Positions 1-8,194 of a DNA stretch of 64,000 bases are shown piece by piece. The notes under the pieces were generated by a model. That model had not been told where the DNA came from. It made no database searches and saw nothing but the letters and a program-made list of their open reading frames with translations. Source of the DNA: an uncultured Tateyamaria sp. GTDB lineage: Bacteria; Pseudomonadota; Alphaproteobacteria; Rhodobacterales; Rhodobacteraceae. The DNA is taken from positions 1 through 64,000 of the forward strand of contig NZ_CANNGP010000010.1 of assembly GCF_947504105.1 (NCBI RefSeq), in the 5' to 3' direction. Within the stretch, counting starts at the first letter, position 1. Each line of letters starts with the position of its first letter. A program made the translations under genes and the position numbers.

Positions 1-198
1 TGAGAATAGCAGCCTAAATGAACCCCTGATCCATCTTAAACCGGCTGCAAATTGGTCGAAAATCTAGGACCACCTCTCAAAGCCCCAACCGGTTGGGTTG
101 TCTCACAAATCCAATCTTGCGGCCGCAGCCTACGAAAAGAGCCAAAAATATGTTAGAATACGCTTATTGAAACAACGAATATTAAAGGAACTGATGAC

Positions 199-423
199 AT
201 GGCCGACCTTGATCGTAAGAACCTAAAATTTGATGTTGATACCGCTTCTTTGGCTGACCTTCAAAAAATTCAAAGCATGATTATGGGCCGTATTGTGCAG
301 GACATTCAGGCAAAGGCTGATCCCACCGCGATGTATGACAGCCACGGCTCCAATCATACAAATCACTCGGACGCAGTTGCAGCGGCCGCCTTGGCGGCGC
401 GAGTGAACCCCGGAAACCGCTAA
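199..423 (+). CDS. Candidate RiPP precursor peptide (74 aa)
   Basis: Small peptide immediately upstream of a radical SAM/SPASM enzyme and an HExxH protein, which is the gene order of cyclophane-type RiPP cassettes. Residues 1-45 are charged and helix-prone (leader-like). The C-terminal part holds YDS (46-48), HGS (49-51), HTN (53-55) and HSD (56-58), each an aromatic residue followed by two small or polar ones, then an Ala-rich tail ending NPGNR. Three-residue units starting with an aromatic residue are what triceptide-forming radical SAM enzymes crosslink. An AAAGGA ribosome-binding site lies about 9 bases before the ATG. No signal peptide and no obvious cleavage motif are visible. The precursor role is inferred from context and motif pattern. 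Confidence 0.75.
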   Translation: MADLDRKNLKFDVDTASLADLQKIQSMIMGRIVQDIQAKADPTAMYDSHGSNHTNHSDAVAAAALAARVNPGNR

Positions 424-430
424 CCGGATT

Positions 431-472
431 GGTCGGGCCAGATAGCTGATCTGGTTCGGCCCAAATTTTTTT
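431..472 (+). terminator. Hairpin with T-run between precursor and radical SAM genes
   Basis: GGGCC (435-439) can pair with GGCCC (458-462) around an inner AGAT/ATCT stem, and seven T residues follow at 466-472. This looks like an intrinsic terminator placed inside the cassette. Leaky termination here would give more precursor mRNA than enzyme mRNA, as in many RiPP operons; that role is inference. Confidence 0.55.
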
Positions 473-486
473 AAAGGTTGATCGAT

Positions 487-1650
487 ATGAATAGCACGTC
501 CTTTCGGGCAGTGCCTGATCGCGCGCCGTTGCGTTGGATAATTTTGAAGATCCATCAGCGTTGTAATCTCAATTGCTCTTATTGCTACGTGTACAACCGA
601 GGCGATGATAGCTGGAAATCGCGTCCCAAGCAGATGGGAAACGATGTTATTGATCAGGTCTGCAAACTCATCGTCGAGCATTGCGCACGATACACAATTG
701 ACGAGTTTGTCATAGAGCTTCACGGTGGCGAACCCATGCTCGTGGGCAAGACCAGGTTTGTCGAGATCATCAATCGGATCCGCACTGCCTGCGCGCCCCT
801 GTCCATCAAATTCCTGATGCAGACCAATGGCACACTGCTGGATCAGGAGTGGAGCGATATTCTGGCAGAACACGCGGTTGCCGTAGGTATCAGTGTTGAT
901 GGCCCTGCCGAATTCGCGGACCAGAAGCGGTTCTACCACAATGGCAAAGGCTCAACCAACGATGTGTTGCGTCGCCTTTCGTCGGTGAAGTCCCATCCGG
1001 ATAGGCCGTTTACGCATGGCTGCCTGGCCGTGATCGACCCGACGATCCCGGGCGCAGATATGATAGACTGGTTGGTGGAAAACGACATAATGTTTGCCGA
1101 CCTGTTGCTTCCTCTTGGCAACCGAGCCAACCCGCCTGACGGATGGACCGGCCCCGAGCCCTATACAAAGTATATGCTGGACGCGTTCGAGCGTTGGTGG
1201 GCGCTGGACGGAGATGCACCGCATATCCGTTTCTTCGAGATGATGATCCGCGCGCATCTGGGGTACAAACCTGAACTTGATGCATTGGGCGGAGACCTTG
1301 GTGCCTTATGTGTCGTGGAAACCAACGGAGCCATCGGCATCTCGGATGTGATCAGCGTGTGCGGTGGGTATAGCGGCACTGATCTCATCACCATCTGGGA
1401 CACCAGTCTGGATCAGCATGTTGACAAGCTTGACGTCGACCTTGTTCAGGCGCCGTGCGCCGCTTGCAAATCATGCCCGGAGTTCACGGCCTGTAACGGA
1501 GGCTACCTACCTCATCGCTGGGATGGGACAGGTTTCGACAACACCTCGCTCTACTGCGAGACACTTTCTGCCCTATCTGCGCGCATCAGGGAGGCAATCA
1601 CCTCTTCCCTGCCTGCCAGCATGATCAAAACAAAAGAGGTTGCAGCATGA
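487..1650 (+). CDS. Radical SAM/SPASM peptide-modifying enzyme (FxsB/XyeB-like)
   Basis: About 387 residues. The N-terminal radical SAM core carries CNLNCSYC (Cys26, Cys30, Cys33), the CX3CX2C ligands of the SAM-binding [4Fe-4S] cluster, followed by the LHGGEP motif. The C-terminal SPASM region has scattered cysteines, including a CX2CX2CX5C run and the GGYLPHRW signature seen in cyclophane-forming FxsB/XyeB-type enzymes. These enzymes join an aromatic side chain to the beta-carbon of a residue two positions on. The ATG at 487 is chosen because AAAGG sits 9 bases upstream; a TTG three codons earlier is possible. The stop overlaps the next gene (ATGA). Substrate is inferred to be the adjacent peptide. 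Confidence 0.85.
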   Translation: MNSTSFRAVPDRAPLRWIILKIHQRCNLNCSYCYVYNRGDDSWKSRPKQMGNDVIDQVCKLIVEHCARYTIDEFVIELHGGEPMLVGKTRFVEIINRIRTACAPLSIKFLMQTNGTLLDQEWSDILAEHAVAVGISVDGPAEFADQKRFYHNGKGSTNDVLRRLSSVKSHPDRPFTHGCLAVIDPTIPGADMIDWLVENDIMFADLLLPLGNRANPPDGWTGPEPYTKYMLDAFERWWALDGDAPHIRFFEMMIRAHLGYKPELDALGGDLGALCVVETNGAIGISDVISVCGGYSGTDLITIWDTSLDQHVDKLDVDLVQAPCAACKSCPEFTACNGGYLPHRWDGTGFDNTSLYCETLSALSARIREAITSSLPASMIKTKEVAA

Positions 1651-2768
1651 CCTCCCCGAACTTCTCGGCTTTTGAATGCTTTGCCTGCGCCGACAATGCC
1701 CGTTCTGACCCTTTGTTCGGTCTGGTCGTCCAAGGCTATGCAAACTCTGTAATATCCAGAATGATCGAGGATCCAAATCACAACAGTCTGGCCCCCGCAC
1801 TTGAGGGTTGGATGAACCGGTTGCAGCCATTGAGCGCAACATGGCACGCCAGTATCTCAAAACTTGGAAGGCGTATCTTTGACGAAGGCCGAGGTTGCGA
1901 TCAAGAGCGCGTGGGAAGGTTGCTGCTGGATCTGAGCGACAGATTGGACAAGGTAGACTTTGCTTTTGAACTGAAGAGCGGGCTGCCCATTGTGCATCAC
2001 GGTCGGATACACAAGGCGAAAGGTCCGGTGCGTCTGGTCAAAGAGAATGGACAGGTTGCGGTCCATGGTCTGGATGCAGGTTTGCCACTCTCCTCAGACG
2101 GGTCAATCGCAATGGTCGAAACCAGACAAACGGTAGAGTCATTGTGCCGCGATGGTGCGCCGGCCGTGCCGCTGAATCTATCAAAGATTGCCGATTACGG
2201 ATGGGCAGCCGAGGTGTCCGAGGGGATAAGCCTGATGTCTAAGGTCAACCCAAGTTATGAGATTTGGGTTCGGCGCCTTCTCAGCACATTAATCCTGACA
2301 GAACGGCTGGAAAACCGCACCTGTTCGGGCAGTTGGTCCGACACATCAGGAACGGTCTACATGTCCCAACCCAATTCGTTGCTCGAAGTAGGAGAGGTGC
2401 TGATCCACGAATGCGCTCACCAACACTTTCACCTTGCCTGCCGGGTTTTCCCCATGAAAACCGATACGGAAAACGGTCGATATTTCTCGCCTCCCGTTGG
2501 TCGTGAACGACCGCTTGATATGATACTGATCGCCTATCATGCGTTTGCCAACGTACTGACCTATTACGAATGCGCGTTCGACATGTCACTCGGCGACCAA
2601 CTTTCTCACAATAGGTACAGGAGTTTTAGTCAAGAGGTCGCCGTGCTTGAAAGCTATCTCGACAATAACAAGGGCCTATCGGAATTGGGGCGCACCATTT
2701 TCTCAACGCTTCGCACGTGCAGACAAGAGCGCATCTGCGCGATGCCGGGCGTAGCCGCGGATGCCTAA
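1647..2768 (+). CDS. HExxH-motif protein, putative alpha-ketoglutarate-dependent peptide beta-hydroxylase
   Basis: 373 residues, starting within the stop of the radical SAM gene (ATGA), so the two are probably co-translated. HECAH at residues 254-258 is a metal-binding HExxH. It is followed by a YFSPP...RPLDMILIAYHAFANV segment that matches the conserved downstream block of the aKG-HExxH family. In this family HExxH binds iron for alpha-ketoglutarate-dependent beta-hydroxylation rather than proteolysis, and members are found next to or fused to FxsB-type radical SAM enzymes. No signal peptide is seen. Substrate is inferred to be the upstream 74-residue peptide, before or after crosslinking. 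A true peptidase role is the main alternative. Confidence 0.75.
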   Translation: MTSPNFSAFECFACADNARSDPLFGLVVQGYANSVISRMIEDPNHNSLAPALEGWMNRLQPLSATWHASISKLGRRIFDEGRGCDQERVGRLLLDLSDRLDKVDFAFELKSGLPIVHHGRIHKAKGPVRLVKENGQVAVHGLDAGLPLSSDGSIAMVETRQTVESLCRDGAPAVPLNLSKIADYGWAAEVSEGISLMSKVNPSYEIWVRRLLSTLILTERLENRTCSGSWSDTSGTVYMSQPNSLLEVGEVLIHECAHQHFHLACRVFPMKTDTENGRYFSPPVGRERPLDMILIAYHAFANVLTYYECAFDMSLGDQLSHNRYRSFSQEVAVLESYLDNNKGLSELGRTIFSTLRTCRQERICAMPGVAADA

Positions 2769-2842
2769 GTGGGAAGTTATCTGTTGTCGGCCATGCGCGC
2801 TAGGCCGGGTTTCACTTTGCGAGTGATCGGTCAGCGATCCGC

Positions 2843-3832
2843 TTATGGCACAAGCCCGCGTTCTTCAAACAAGGCGCGAAGATAAGACTCGTCCTCCGCA
2901 ATATGAACCAACTCCCTCGGGGCGCGACCCGCCGCATGCGCCAAGGCGCTGACGCGACCTTGTCCACGAAACAGTGTGTTGGGCACCTTGTCCGCGATCT
3001 CATCCTGGTAGGCTGCGTCCAGTGGTATGATATCCCACCCGGCGTCCCGCAGCCCTAAGACGAGATCATATATGAACAGGGCCGCAATATCATTTTCATG
3101 AAGCAACAGAACGTGGCGGGGTGATCGAGCTAATGTTTCCTGTGCAATTGAATCATAGAATTCAACAGTGTCCACCAGCAGTTCAACATATGTCTGGCCC
3201 AGAACACTCAGGTCCAATGGGTGGTTCGCCGCAACGGCTTCATCTACCAAAGCCTGAAGATACCAATCATAGTTGTCGACGGTGATGTAACCGTTTCGCA
3301 GGCCTCTCTCGGCCAAGCCATCTTCGACAGCAGCCTGCTTTATTCTGTCGTCACCTTCTTGCAAGTACGGGTAACGGAAGAGGTCCAAAGTGTTTTCAAA
3401 GCTGGCCAAGGCTTCCGACGCCACATCAACATCCGCCAAAAATTCTTCTGCGCTTGTTCGACTCAGTGAGGGATGCGTATCGGTATGATTGGCCAGAAAA
3501 TGACCTGCGGCCTGATACGCGCGGAGACGCTCGGCACCATTTTCCGCTTTCGTGATGTTACCTGCTAGAACAAAGAATCCTGCGCCTTCAACACCTGCAC
3601 GGGCCAGCTCAGCGATCAACCGCGATGTCCTATCCGTCCCACTGAGCAGTGTCCCGTCCAATCGTGGTGCATCATCAAAACTAAGGGCGATCTCGCGTCG
3701 TTCCTCATTAGCTTGACTGGTTTCCTGAGAAGCCGCTGCCCCGATTGCCGTAACGTGCATGACAACAATGATGGCACCCAACGCACCGGCGAGTCTGTGC
3801 AAAGCTTCGTTTCTTATTTGACAGTGAAACAT
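2843..3832 (-). CDS. Secreted polysaccharide deacetylase (NodB homology domain)
   Basis: 329 residues. A hydrophobic segment near residues 15-35 predicts a signal peptide or anchor. NodB motifs are visible: ALSFDDAP (motif 1 with the Asp pair), NHTDTHPSL (motif 2, HxxxH metal ligands), FRYPYL (motif 3) and a C-terminal LLLHEND segment (motif 5-like). The family removes acetyl groups from N-acetylated glycans such as chitooligosaccharides or peptidoglycan, using a metal ion. It converges on the RiPP cassette with about 75 bases between stops, so a shared function is not implied. The exact substrate is unknown. Confidence 0.85.
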   Translation of the reverse strand: MFHCQIRNEALHRLAGALGAIIVVMHVTAIGAAASQETSQANEERREIALSFDDAPRLDGTLLSGTDRTSRLIAELARAGVEGAGFFVLAGNITKAENGAERLRAYQAAGHFLANHTDTHPSLSRTSAEEFLADVDVASEALASFENTLDLFRYPYLQEGDDRIKQAAVEDGLAERGLRNGYITVDNYDWYLQALVDEAVAANHPLDLSVLGQTYVELLVDTVEFYDSIAQETLARSPRHVLLLHENDIAALFIYDLVLGLRDAGWDIIPLDAAYQDEIADKVPNTLFRGQGRVSALAHAAGRAPRELVHIAEDESYLRALFEERGLVP

Positions 3833-4177
3833 TGATATGGCTCCACTGCGCTTGAACCGATCTATTTCTCCGGAGGGGAGTTTTTCATATTAGCGCGATG
3901 ACAAGTCCAGAAATTGAACATGGCGAGCAGGAATGCGTTGGCAATAGGCAAATGGAAATCCCGGTTACCTGCTACAAGGGGACAGACTGCCCATTTCGAG
4001 CAGCGGGGATTAGTTTTCGGTTCGCAAGGCGCACTGCACTAGCGACCCCAAGCCGCCAGGTCACTTAGAATGAGTGAGCGGAGTGGATGTTCGGACAAAA
4101 CGTAGCCCGATAGATTCTTGTGTCAGAGCCACATCACCGCATTTCACCATCGAAACGCAAGGGAGCCCGGGCGTGAA
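3833..4177. other. Intergenic stretch without recognised genes
   Basis: 345 bases between the deacetylase start and a small membrane-protein stop. It holds a short CTCCGGAGGGGAGTTT segment (about 3868-3884) that loosely resembles the CTCC-GGAGG module of the dispersed repeat described elsewhere. The rest must include the deacetylase promoter. Nothing else could be supported. Confidence 0.5.
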
Positions 4178-4441
4178 CTACAGCAAGTAGGCCCAGACAA
4201 AAACTACAGGCAACATGCATGTAAACGCGATCATAAATAGCTTCGCCGCATGGCTAACCTTGGCGAACCGACCATTGCCAAGTGCACTTTCGCCGTAGTT
4301 CATGGCGGCCGCCATCACGACATATCCTTGGCGTTCCCGTCCCATCTTGGCGCGATTGATCGACGCCATTGCCGCGTGATAGCGGGCGTCCTGGCGTGCT
4401 TGTTCATCAAGGCTCGGTTGCAGATTTTCCATATGTGTCAT
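4178..4441 (-). CDS. Small membrane protein of unknown function (87 aa)
   Basis: Not recognised. The first 60 residues are polar and Ala/Met-rich, and the last 20 or so (LFMIAFTCMLPVVFVWAYLL) form one clear C-terminal transmembrane segment, so it would be tail-anchored in the inner membrane. Codon use resembles the neighbours. A second in-frame ATG lies three codons downstream of the first. It sits alone, downstream of the ABC importer terminator on the same strand. Confidence 0.55.
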   Translation of the reverse strand: MTHMENLQPSLDEQARQDARYHAAMASINRAKMGRERQGYVVMAAAMNYGESALGNGRFAKVSHAAKLFMIAFTCMLPVVFVWAYLL

Positions 4442-4511
4442 GTGATGCGCACTCCTGTTGTCGGATCACGACATGGAGCGTGCAACGATCAAGTCCACAT
4501 TCTGCGACAAA

Positions 4512-4537
4512 AAAGGCCAGCCCATAGGCTGGCCTTT
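4512..4537 (-). terminator. Intrinsic terminator after the ABC importer operon
   Basis: An 11-base perfect stem, AAAGGCCAGCC / GGCTGGCCTTT, with a 4-base loop (CATA), followed on the minus strand by a T-run. It lies about 22 bases beyond the stop of the substrate-binding protein, the last gene of the pyrimidine/ABC operon. Confidence 0.85.
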
Positions 4538-4559
4538 GCTTGCAAGGTAAAAACGGATT

Positions 4560-5546
4560 CTATTTCAGTGCCTTATCGGTGATCTGGTGCGTCCACGCGC
4601 CCTCGGGTGCAGCAGAAATCACAGGGTCCGACCCGCCAGACAGCAGCGATTGCACTGTCCGCTCGTAGTCCGCAGGCAACAACGCCCCGTTTGATCCGGC
4701 TGTCAGCTTGGCAACCTCGCCCATCATACGCTTCTGGTGCTTTTCGGTCTGCGCTCCGGTCTCGTCGTACTCCAGCACGATATCGGCAGCTTCGTCCGGG
4801 TTTTCCTCGGCATATTTCCAGCCCTTCATCGAGGCGCGGACAAAGCGCACCATCTTGTCCTCAAAAGCCGGGTCGGTCAGGTTTTCTTCAAGCACATAGA
4901 GCCCGTCTTCCAGCGTGGCGACGCCATTGTCTTCGTACTTGAAGACAGTCAGGTCGTCGGGCGACAAGCCCGCGTCGATCACCTGCCAGTATTCGTTGTA
5001 GGTCATGGTTGATACACAAGCCGCCTGTCCGTTCAGTATCGGGTCGACGTTGAAGCCCTGCTTCAGCACTTCGACACCCGCATCCGAGCCGTCGGTGGGG
5101 ATCTCAAGCTGGCTCATCCAGGACAGGAACGGGAATTCGTTGCCAAAGAACCAGACACCCAGCGTCTTGCCCGGGAAGTCTGCCGTTGTCTCAACGCCCG
5201 CGTCCTTGCGGCAGGTCAGCATCATGCCGGACGACTTGAACGGTTGCGCAATATTGACCATCGGCAGGCCCTTTTCACGGGCAGCCAAGGCGGCTGGCAT
5301 CCACTCGACCGTCACATCGGCACCACCACCGGCCAGCACCTGCGTAGGCGCGATGTCAGGACCGCCAGGCTTGACGGTGACGTTCAAGTCTTCCTCACCA
5401 TAGAACCCTTTTTCCAGCGCCACATAGTAGCCCGCGAACTGGGCTTGTGTGACCCACTTCAGTTGCAGCGTGACATCATCTGCCGCCATGGCCGCACTGG
5501 CAACGAGCGATAGTGCCGCGGCTCCGAATGTTGCTTTGATCTTCAT
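4560..5546 (-). CDS. ABC transporter substrate-binding protein, NMT1/THI5-like
   Basis: 328 residues with a classical signal peptide (KIKATFGAAALSLVASAAMA, cleaved about residue 22), so periplasmic. The DVTLQLKWVTQAQFAGYYVA start and GGADVTVEWMP are typical of the NMT1/THI5-like fold, which binds pyrimidine-type and related small ligands for import. The start at 5546 is preferred because TTGGAGGG precedes it. It is the last gene of the importer set, 15 bases after a permease. Linkage to dihydropyrimidine dehydrogenase, dihydropyrimidinase and amidohydrolase suggests a pyrimidine, hydantoin or ureide ligand; that is inference. Confidence 0.85.
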   Translation of the reverse strand: MKIKATFGAAALSLVASAAMAADDVTLQLKWVTQAQFAGYYVALEKGFYGEEDLNVTVKPGGPDIAPTQVLAGGGADVTVEWMPAALAAREKGLPMVNIAQPFKSSGMMLTCRKDAGVETTADFPGKTLGVWFFGNEFPFLSWMSQLEIPTDGSDAGVEVLKQGFNVDPILNGQAACVSTMTYNEYWQVIDAGLSPDDLTVFKYEDNGVATLEDGLYVLEENLTDPAFEDKMVRFVRASMKGWKYAEENPDEAADIVLEYDETGAQTEKHQKRMMGEVAKLTAGSNGALLPADYERTVQSLLSGGSDPVISAAPEGAWTHQITDKALK

Positions 5547-5573
5547 GATACCCTCCAAGGTGATTGCAGTTTT

Positions 5574-6413
5574 TTATGCGCGTTGTGACGGGTGCCAGAA
5601 GGTCACCCGCTTTTCGATCCAGGCCACGATGCCATAGAATGCCGTGCCCGCCAAAGCTGCCACCGCGATCTCAGCCCAGACAAGGTCAATGCTCAAGCTT
5701 CCCACGCCGGTCGAGATGCGGAAACCCATACCGCGTGTGGGGGAGCCGAAATATTCGGCAACAATGGCCCCGATCAGGGCCAGCGTGGTGGCGATTTTCA
5801 GGCCGTTGAAAACGAACGGCATTGCCGCGGGCAATCTCAGGCGGAACAGGGTTTGCCAGTATCCGGCTGCATATGTCCGCATCAGATCGCGTTGCATGGC
5901 CGAGGCTTCGTTCAAACCCTGCACCTTGTTCACGAGGATCGGAAAGAAGACCATGACCACCACAACCGCTGCCTTCGACTGCCAATCGAAGCCGAACCAG
6001 TTCACCATGATCGGCGCGATGCCGACGATGGGCAAGGCCGCGACAAAGTTGCCAATGGGCAGAAGCCCCCTTGTCAGGAAAGCTGACCTGTCGATCAGGA
6101 TTGCCGCGACAAAGGCAGCGATGGCCCCGATGGCAAACCCGCGCAACGCTCCCTTGACTACAGTCTGCCGGAAGTCGATCAACAATATATCGGTGGACCC
6201 GGCAAATGTCTGTGCCACGGTCGACGGCGCGGGCAGGATCACAGGCGAGATGCCAAAGCCGCGCACCAGCGCCTCCCAAACGACCAAAAGGGTCACGCCA
6301 AAGATCACCGGGACAGCAATGCGGACGACCCTGTTGTCGCTTCGGCGCGCAAGCCAAGTGTTCAGTGCCCAACCACCCAGCCAGACCAGCAATGCAAGGA
6401 CAAGCCAACTCAT
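5574..6413 (-). CDS. ABC transporter permease (SsuC/ThiX-like)
   Basis: 279 residues with about six membrane helices. It carries a binding-protein-dependent transport EAA-type loop (around AMQRDLMRTYAAGYWQTLF...LPAAMPFVFNGLKI) that contacts the ATPase. Together with the neighbouring permease it should form a heterodimeric channel in the inner membrane. The start codon overlaps the stop of the upstream permease (ATGA at 6410-6413), so the two are translationally coupled. Substrate unproven; the pyrimidine context is given with the binding protein. Confidence 0.85.
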   Translation of the reverse strand: MSWLVLALLVWLGGWALNTWLARRSDNRVVRIAVPVIFGVTLLVVWEALVRGFGISPVILPAPSTVAQTFAGSTDILLIDFRQTVVKGALRGFAIGAIAAFVAAILIDRSAFLTRGLLPIGNFVAALPIVGIAPIMVNWFGFDWQSKAAVVVVMVFFPILVNKVQGLNEASAMQRDLMRTYAAGYWQTLFRLRLPAAMPFVFNGLKIATTLALIGAIVAEYFGSPTRGMGFRISTGVGSLSIDLVWAEIAVAALAGTAFYGIVAWIEKRVTFWHPSQRA

Positions 6414-7342
6414 GTCGCCATCCCCATGCGTTTAAGGGTCAGCCGCTGGATCAGATCAAGCAGTGTCACTAGCGCGCCCGCCAGCACGGCCGCCGCGAAC
6501 AACGCTGACCAGATAGCAAGCGGTGTCCCAAACTGGTCCCCGATCAGGATACGGGCGCCTAGACCGCTGATGGCGCCCGTGGGCAACTCGCCTACAATGG
6601 TGCCGACCAATGCGGCCGCGATCCCGACTTTGAGAGAGGTAAAGAGATAGGGCACCGAAGCCGGTAGTCGCAAGCGCAGGAAACTTTGCAAGCTATTGGC
6701 GTTGTAGGTCCGGAGCAAGTCAAGCTGGGACGATTGGGGCGCACGCAGCCCTTTTACCATTCCGACCAACACCGGGAAGAAACACAAATAGGCCGAGATA
6801 ATCGCCTTGGGCACCCCGCGACCCTCGATCCCCAACTGGGACGACAGCACGATGATCATGGGGGCCAAAGCCACAATGGGAATGGTCTGGCTGATGATGG
6901 CCCAGGGCATCAGGCTAAGTTGCGCGGTACGGGAATAGACGATTGCCACAGCTCCCACGATACCCAGAAGTGTGCCAAGCGCAAAGCCCCACAGCGTTGA
7001 TTGCAAGGTGATCCAGCCATGGTAGATCAGCCCGCGTTTGGACCATGGCCGCCCCTTGGCAATCATGGCACCTGTGGTCTTCCACAACTCCTGACCCACC
7101 TGTGCCGGTGTCGGCAACCGCGGGCGCTCAAGCGCATAGCCCAGTCCAACATGCTTGGAATTGTCCAGCATCAGGCGCCACACCGAGATCTCACGCCGCG
7201 GCACGGATCCTTCGGGCACAATAGCGTCCCCGGCCCGCTCGGCCTGATCCAGCGCCACCCGCACGTTCATGGGCGCCACAGCCAGATACCAGATGCCAAC
7301 AATCACGGTCAAAACAGTCAAGACAGGCAGCAATGATCGCAT
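6410..7342 (-). CDS. ABC transporter permease (SsuC/ThiX-like), second subunit
   Basis: About 310 residues. An N-terminal membrane segment and a periplasmic stretch are followed by five further helices with the EAA loop (SSQLDLLRTYNANSLQSFL...LPASVPYLFTSLKVG). Longer than its partner through the N-terminal extension. ATG at 7342 is preferred to the TTG one codon earlier. It lies 69 bases downstream of the ATPase and overlaps the next permease by 4 bases. Probable partner in a heterodimeric importer of the NMT1 class. Confidence 0.85.
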   Translation of the reverse strand: MRSLLPVLTVLTVIVGIWYLAVAPMNVRVALDQAERAGDAIVPEGSVPRREISVWRLMLDNSKHVGLGYALERPRLPTPAQVGQELWKTTGAMIAKGRPWSKRGLIYHGWITLQSTLWGFALGTLLGIVGAVAIVYSRTAQLSLMPWAIISQTIPIVALAPMIIVLSSQLGIEGRGVPKAIISAYLCFFPVLVGMVKGLRAPQSSQLDLLRTYNANSLQSFLRLRLPASVPYLFTSLKVGIAAALVGTIVGELPTGAISGLGARILIGDQFGTPLAIWSALFAAAVLAGALVTLLDLIQRLTLKRMGMAT

Positions 7343-7411
7343 CAAGACATCCCCTGCTTCATCTCGCCAAACAGACTTTCCCCGTGGAGTGGCTGTCCAC
7401 CAGGCCGACGC

Positions 7412-8194
7412 TCAGTCATAGGCATGGCCCGCCCGCAAACCATCTCGCACCCTGTGCGCGATTTCCAGAAATTCGGGGCTTTCCCTGATATCCAGCGGTC
7501 TTTCTTTTGGCAGCGTGCTTTCAATAACATCCGTGATGCGGCCCGGTCGTGGCGACATCACCACGATCTTTGTCGACAGATATACCGCCTCGGGGATCGA
7601 GTGGGTGACAAAGGCGATGGTCTTCTCCGTCCGGGCCCAAAGCTGCAACAGCTGCTCATTCAAATGATCCCGCACAATCTCATCGAGCGCACCAAAGGGT
7701 TCGTCCATCAGCAGAATGTCGGCATCAAAGGCCAAGGCACGGGCTATCGATGCACGTTGCTGCATCCCGCCTGACAACTGCCACGGAAACTTCTTCTCGA
7801 AGCCTGATAGCTCTACCAACTCCAATGTTCGCGCCACGCGTTCGGCTTGCTCGACCTTCGAATATCCCATGATCTCAAGCGGCAGCGAGATATTCCGCCC
7901 GATCGTCCGCCAAGGATACAGCCCCGCCGCCTGAAACACATAGCCATAAGCCCGCGCCTTGCGCGCCTCTTCGGGCGTGGTGCCGTTCACGGTGATGCCG
8001 CCGCCTGTTGGTTGTTCCAGATCGGCCATGCAGCGCAGAAAGGTGGTCTTGCCACAACCCGACGGGCCGATGAACGATACAAAATCGCCCTTCCCGATAT
8101 CCAGCGACACACCTTTCAAAGCGTGAACCGGGCCATCATTTGTTTGAAAGGTCAGATCGAGCGCGTTGGCTTGAATTACGGATTTTTCAGTCAC
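7412..8194 (-). CDS. ABC transporter ATP-binding protein (nitrate/sulfonate/taurine class)
   Basis: 260 residues with Walker A GPSGCGKTT, signature LSGGMQQR, Walker B ILLMDEPFGALD and the H-loop VTHSIPEAV. It powers the two downstream permeases. It starts at a GTG whose GTGA overlaps the stop of the HExxH peptidase gene, tying that gene to the importer operon. Family assignment is firm; the transported compound is inferred from the pyrimidine-degradation neighbours. Confidence 0.9.
   Translation of the reverse strand: MTEKSVIQANALDLTFQTNDGPVHALKGVSLDIGKGDFVSFIGPSGCGKTTFLRCMADLEQPTGGGITVNGTTPEEARKARAYGYVFQAAGLYPWRTIGRNISLPLEIMGYSKVEQAERVARTLELVELSGFEKKFPWQLSGGMQQRASIARALAFDADILLMDEPFGALDEIVRDHLNEQLLQLWARTEKTIAFVTHSIPEAVYLSTKIVVMSPRPGRITDVIESTLPKERPLDIRESPEFLEIAHRVRDGLRAGHAYD

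Noticed and set aside
1647-2768. HECAH motif read as a secreted metalloprotease
   Set aside because: No signal peptide, and the downstream conserved block plus radical SAM coupling fit the aKG-HExxH hydroxylase family better, though a protease remains possible.
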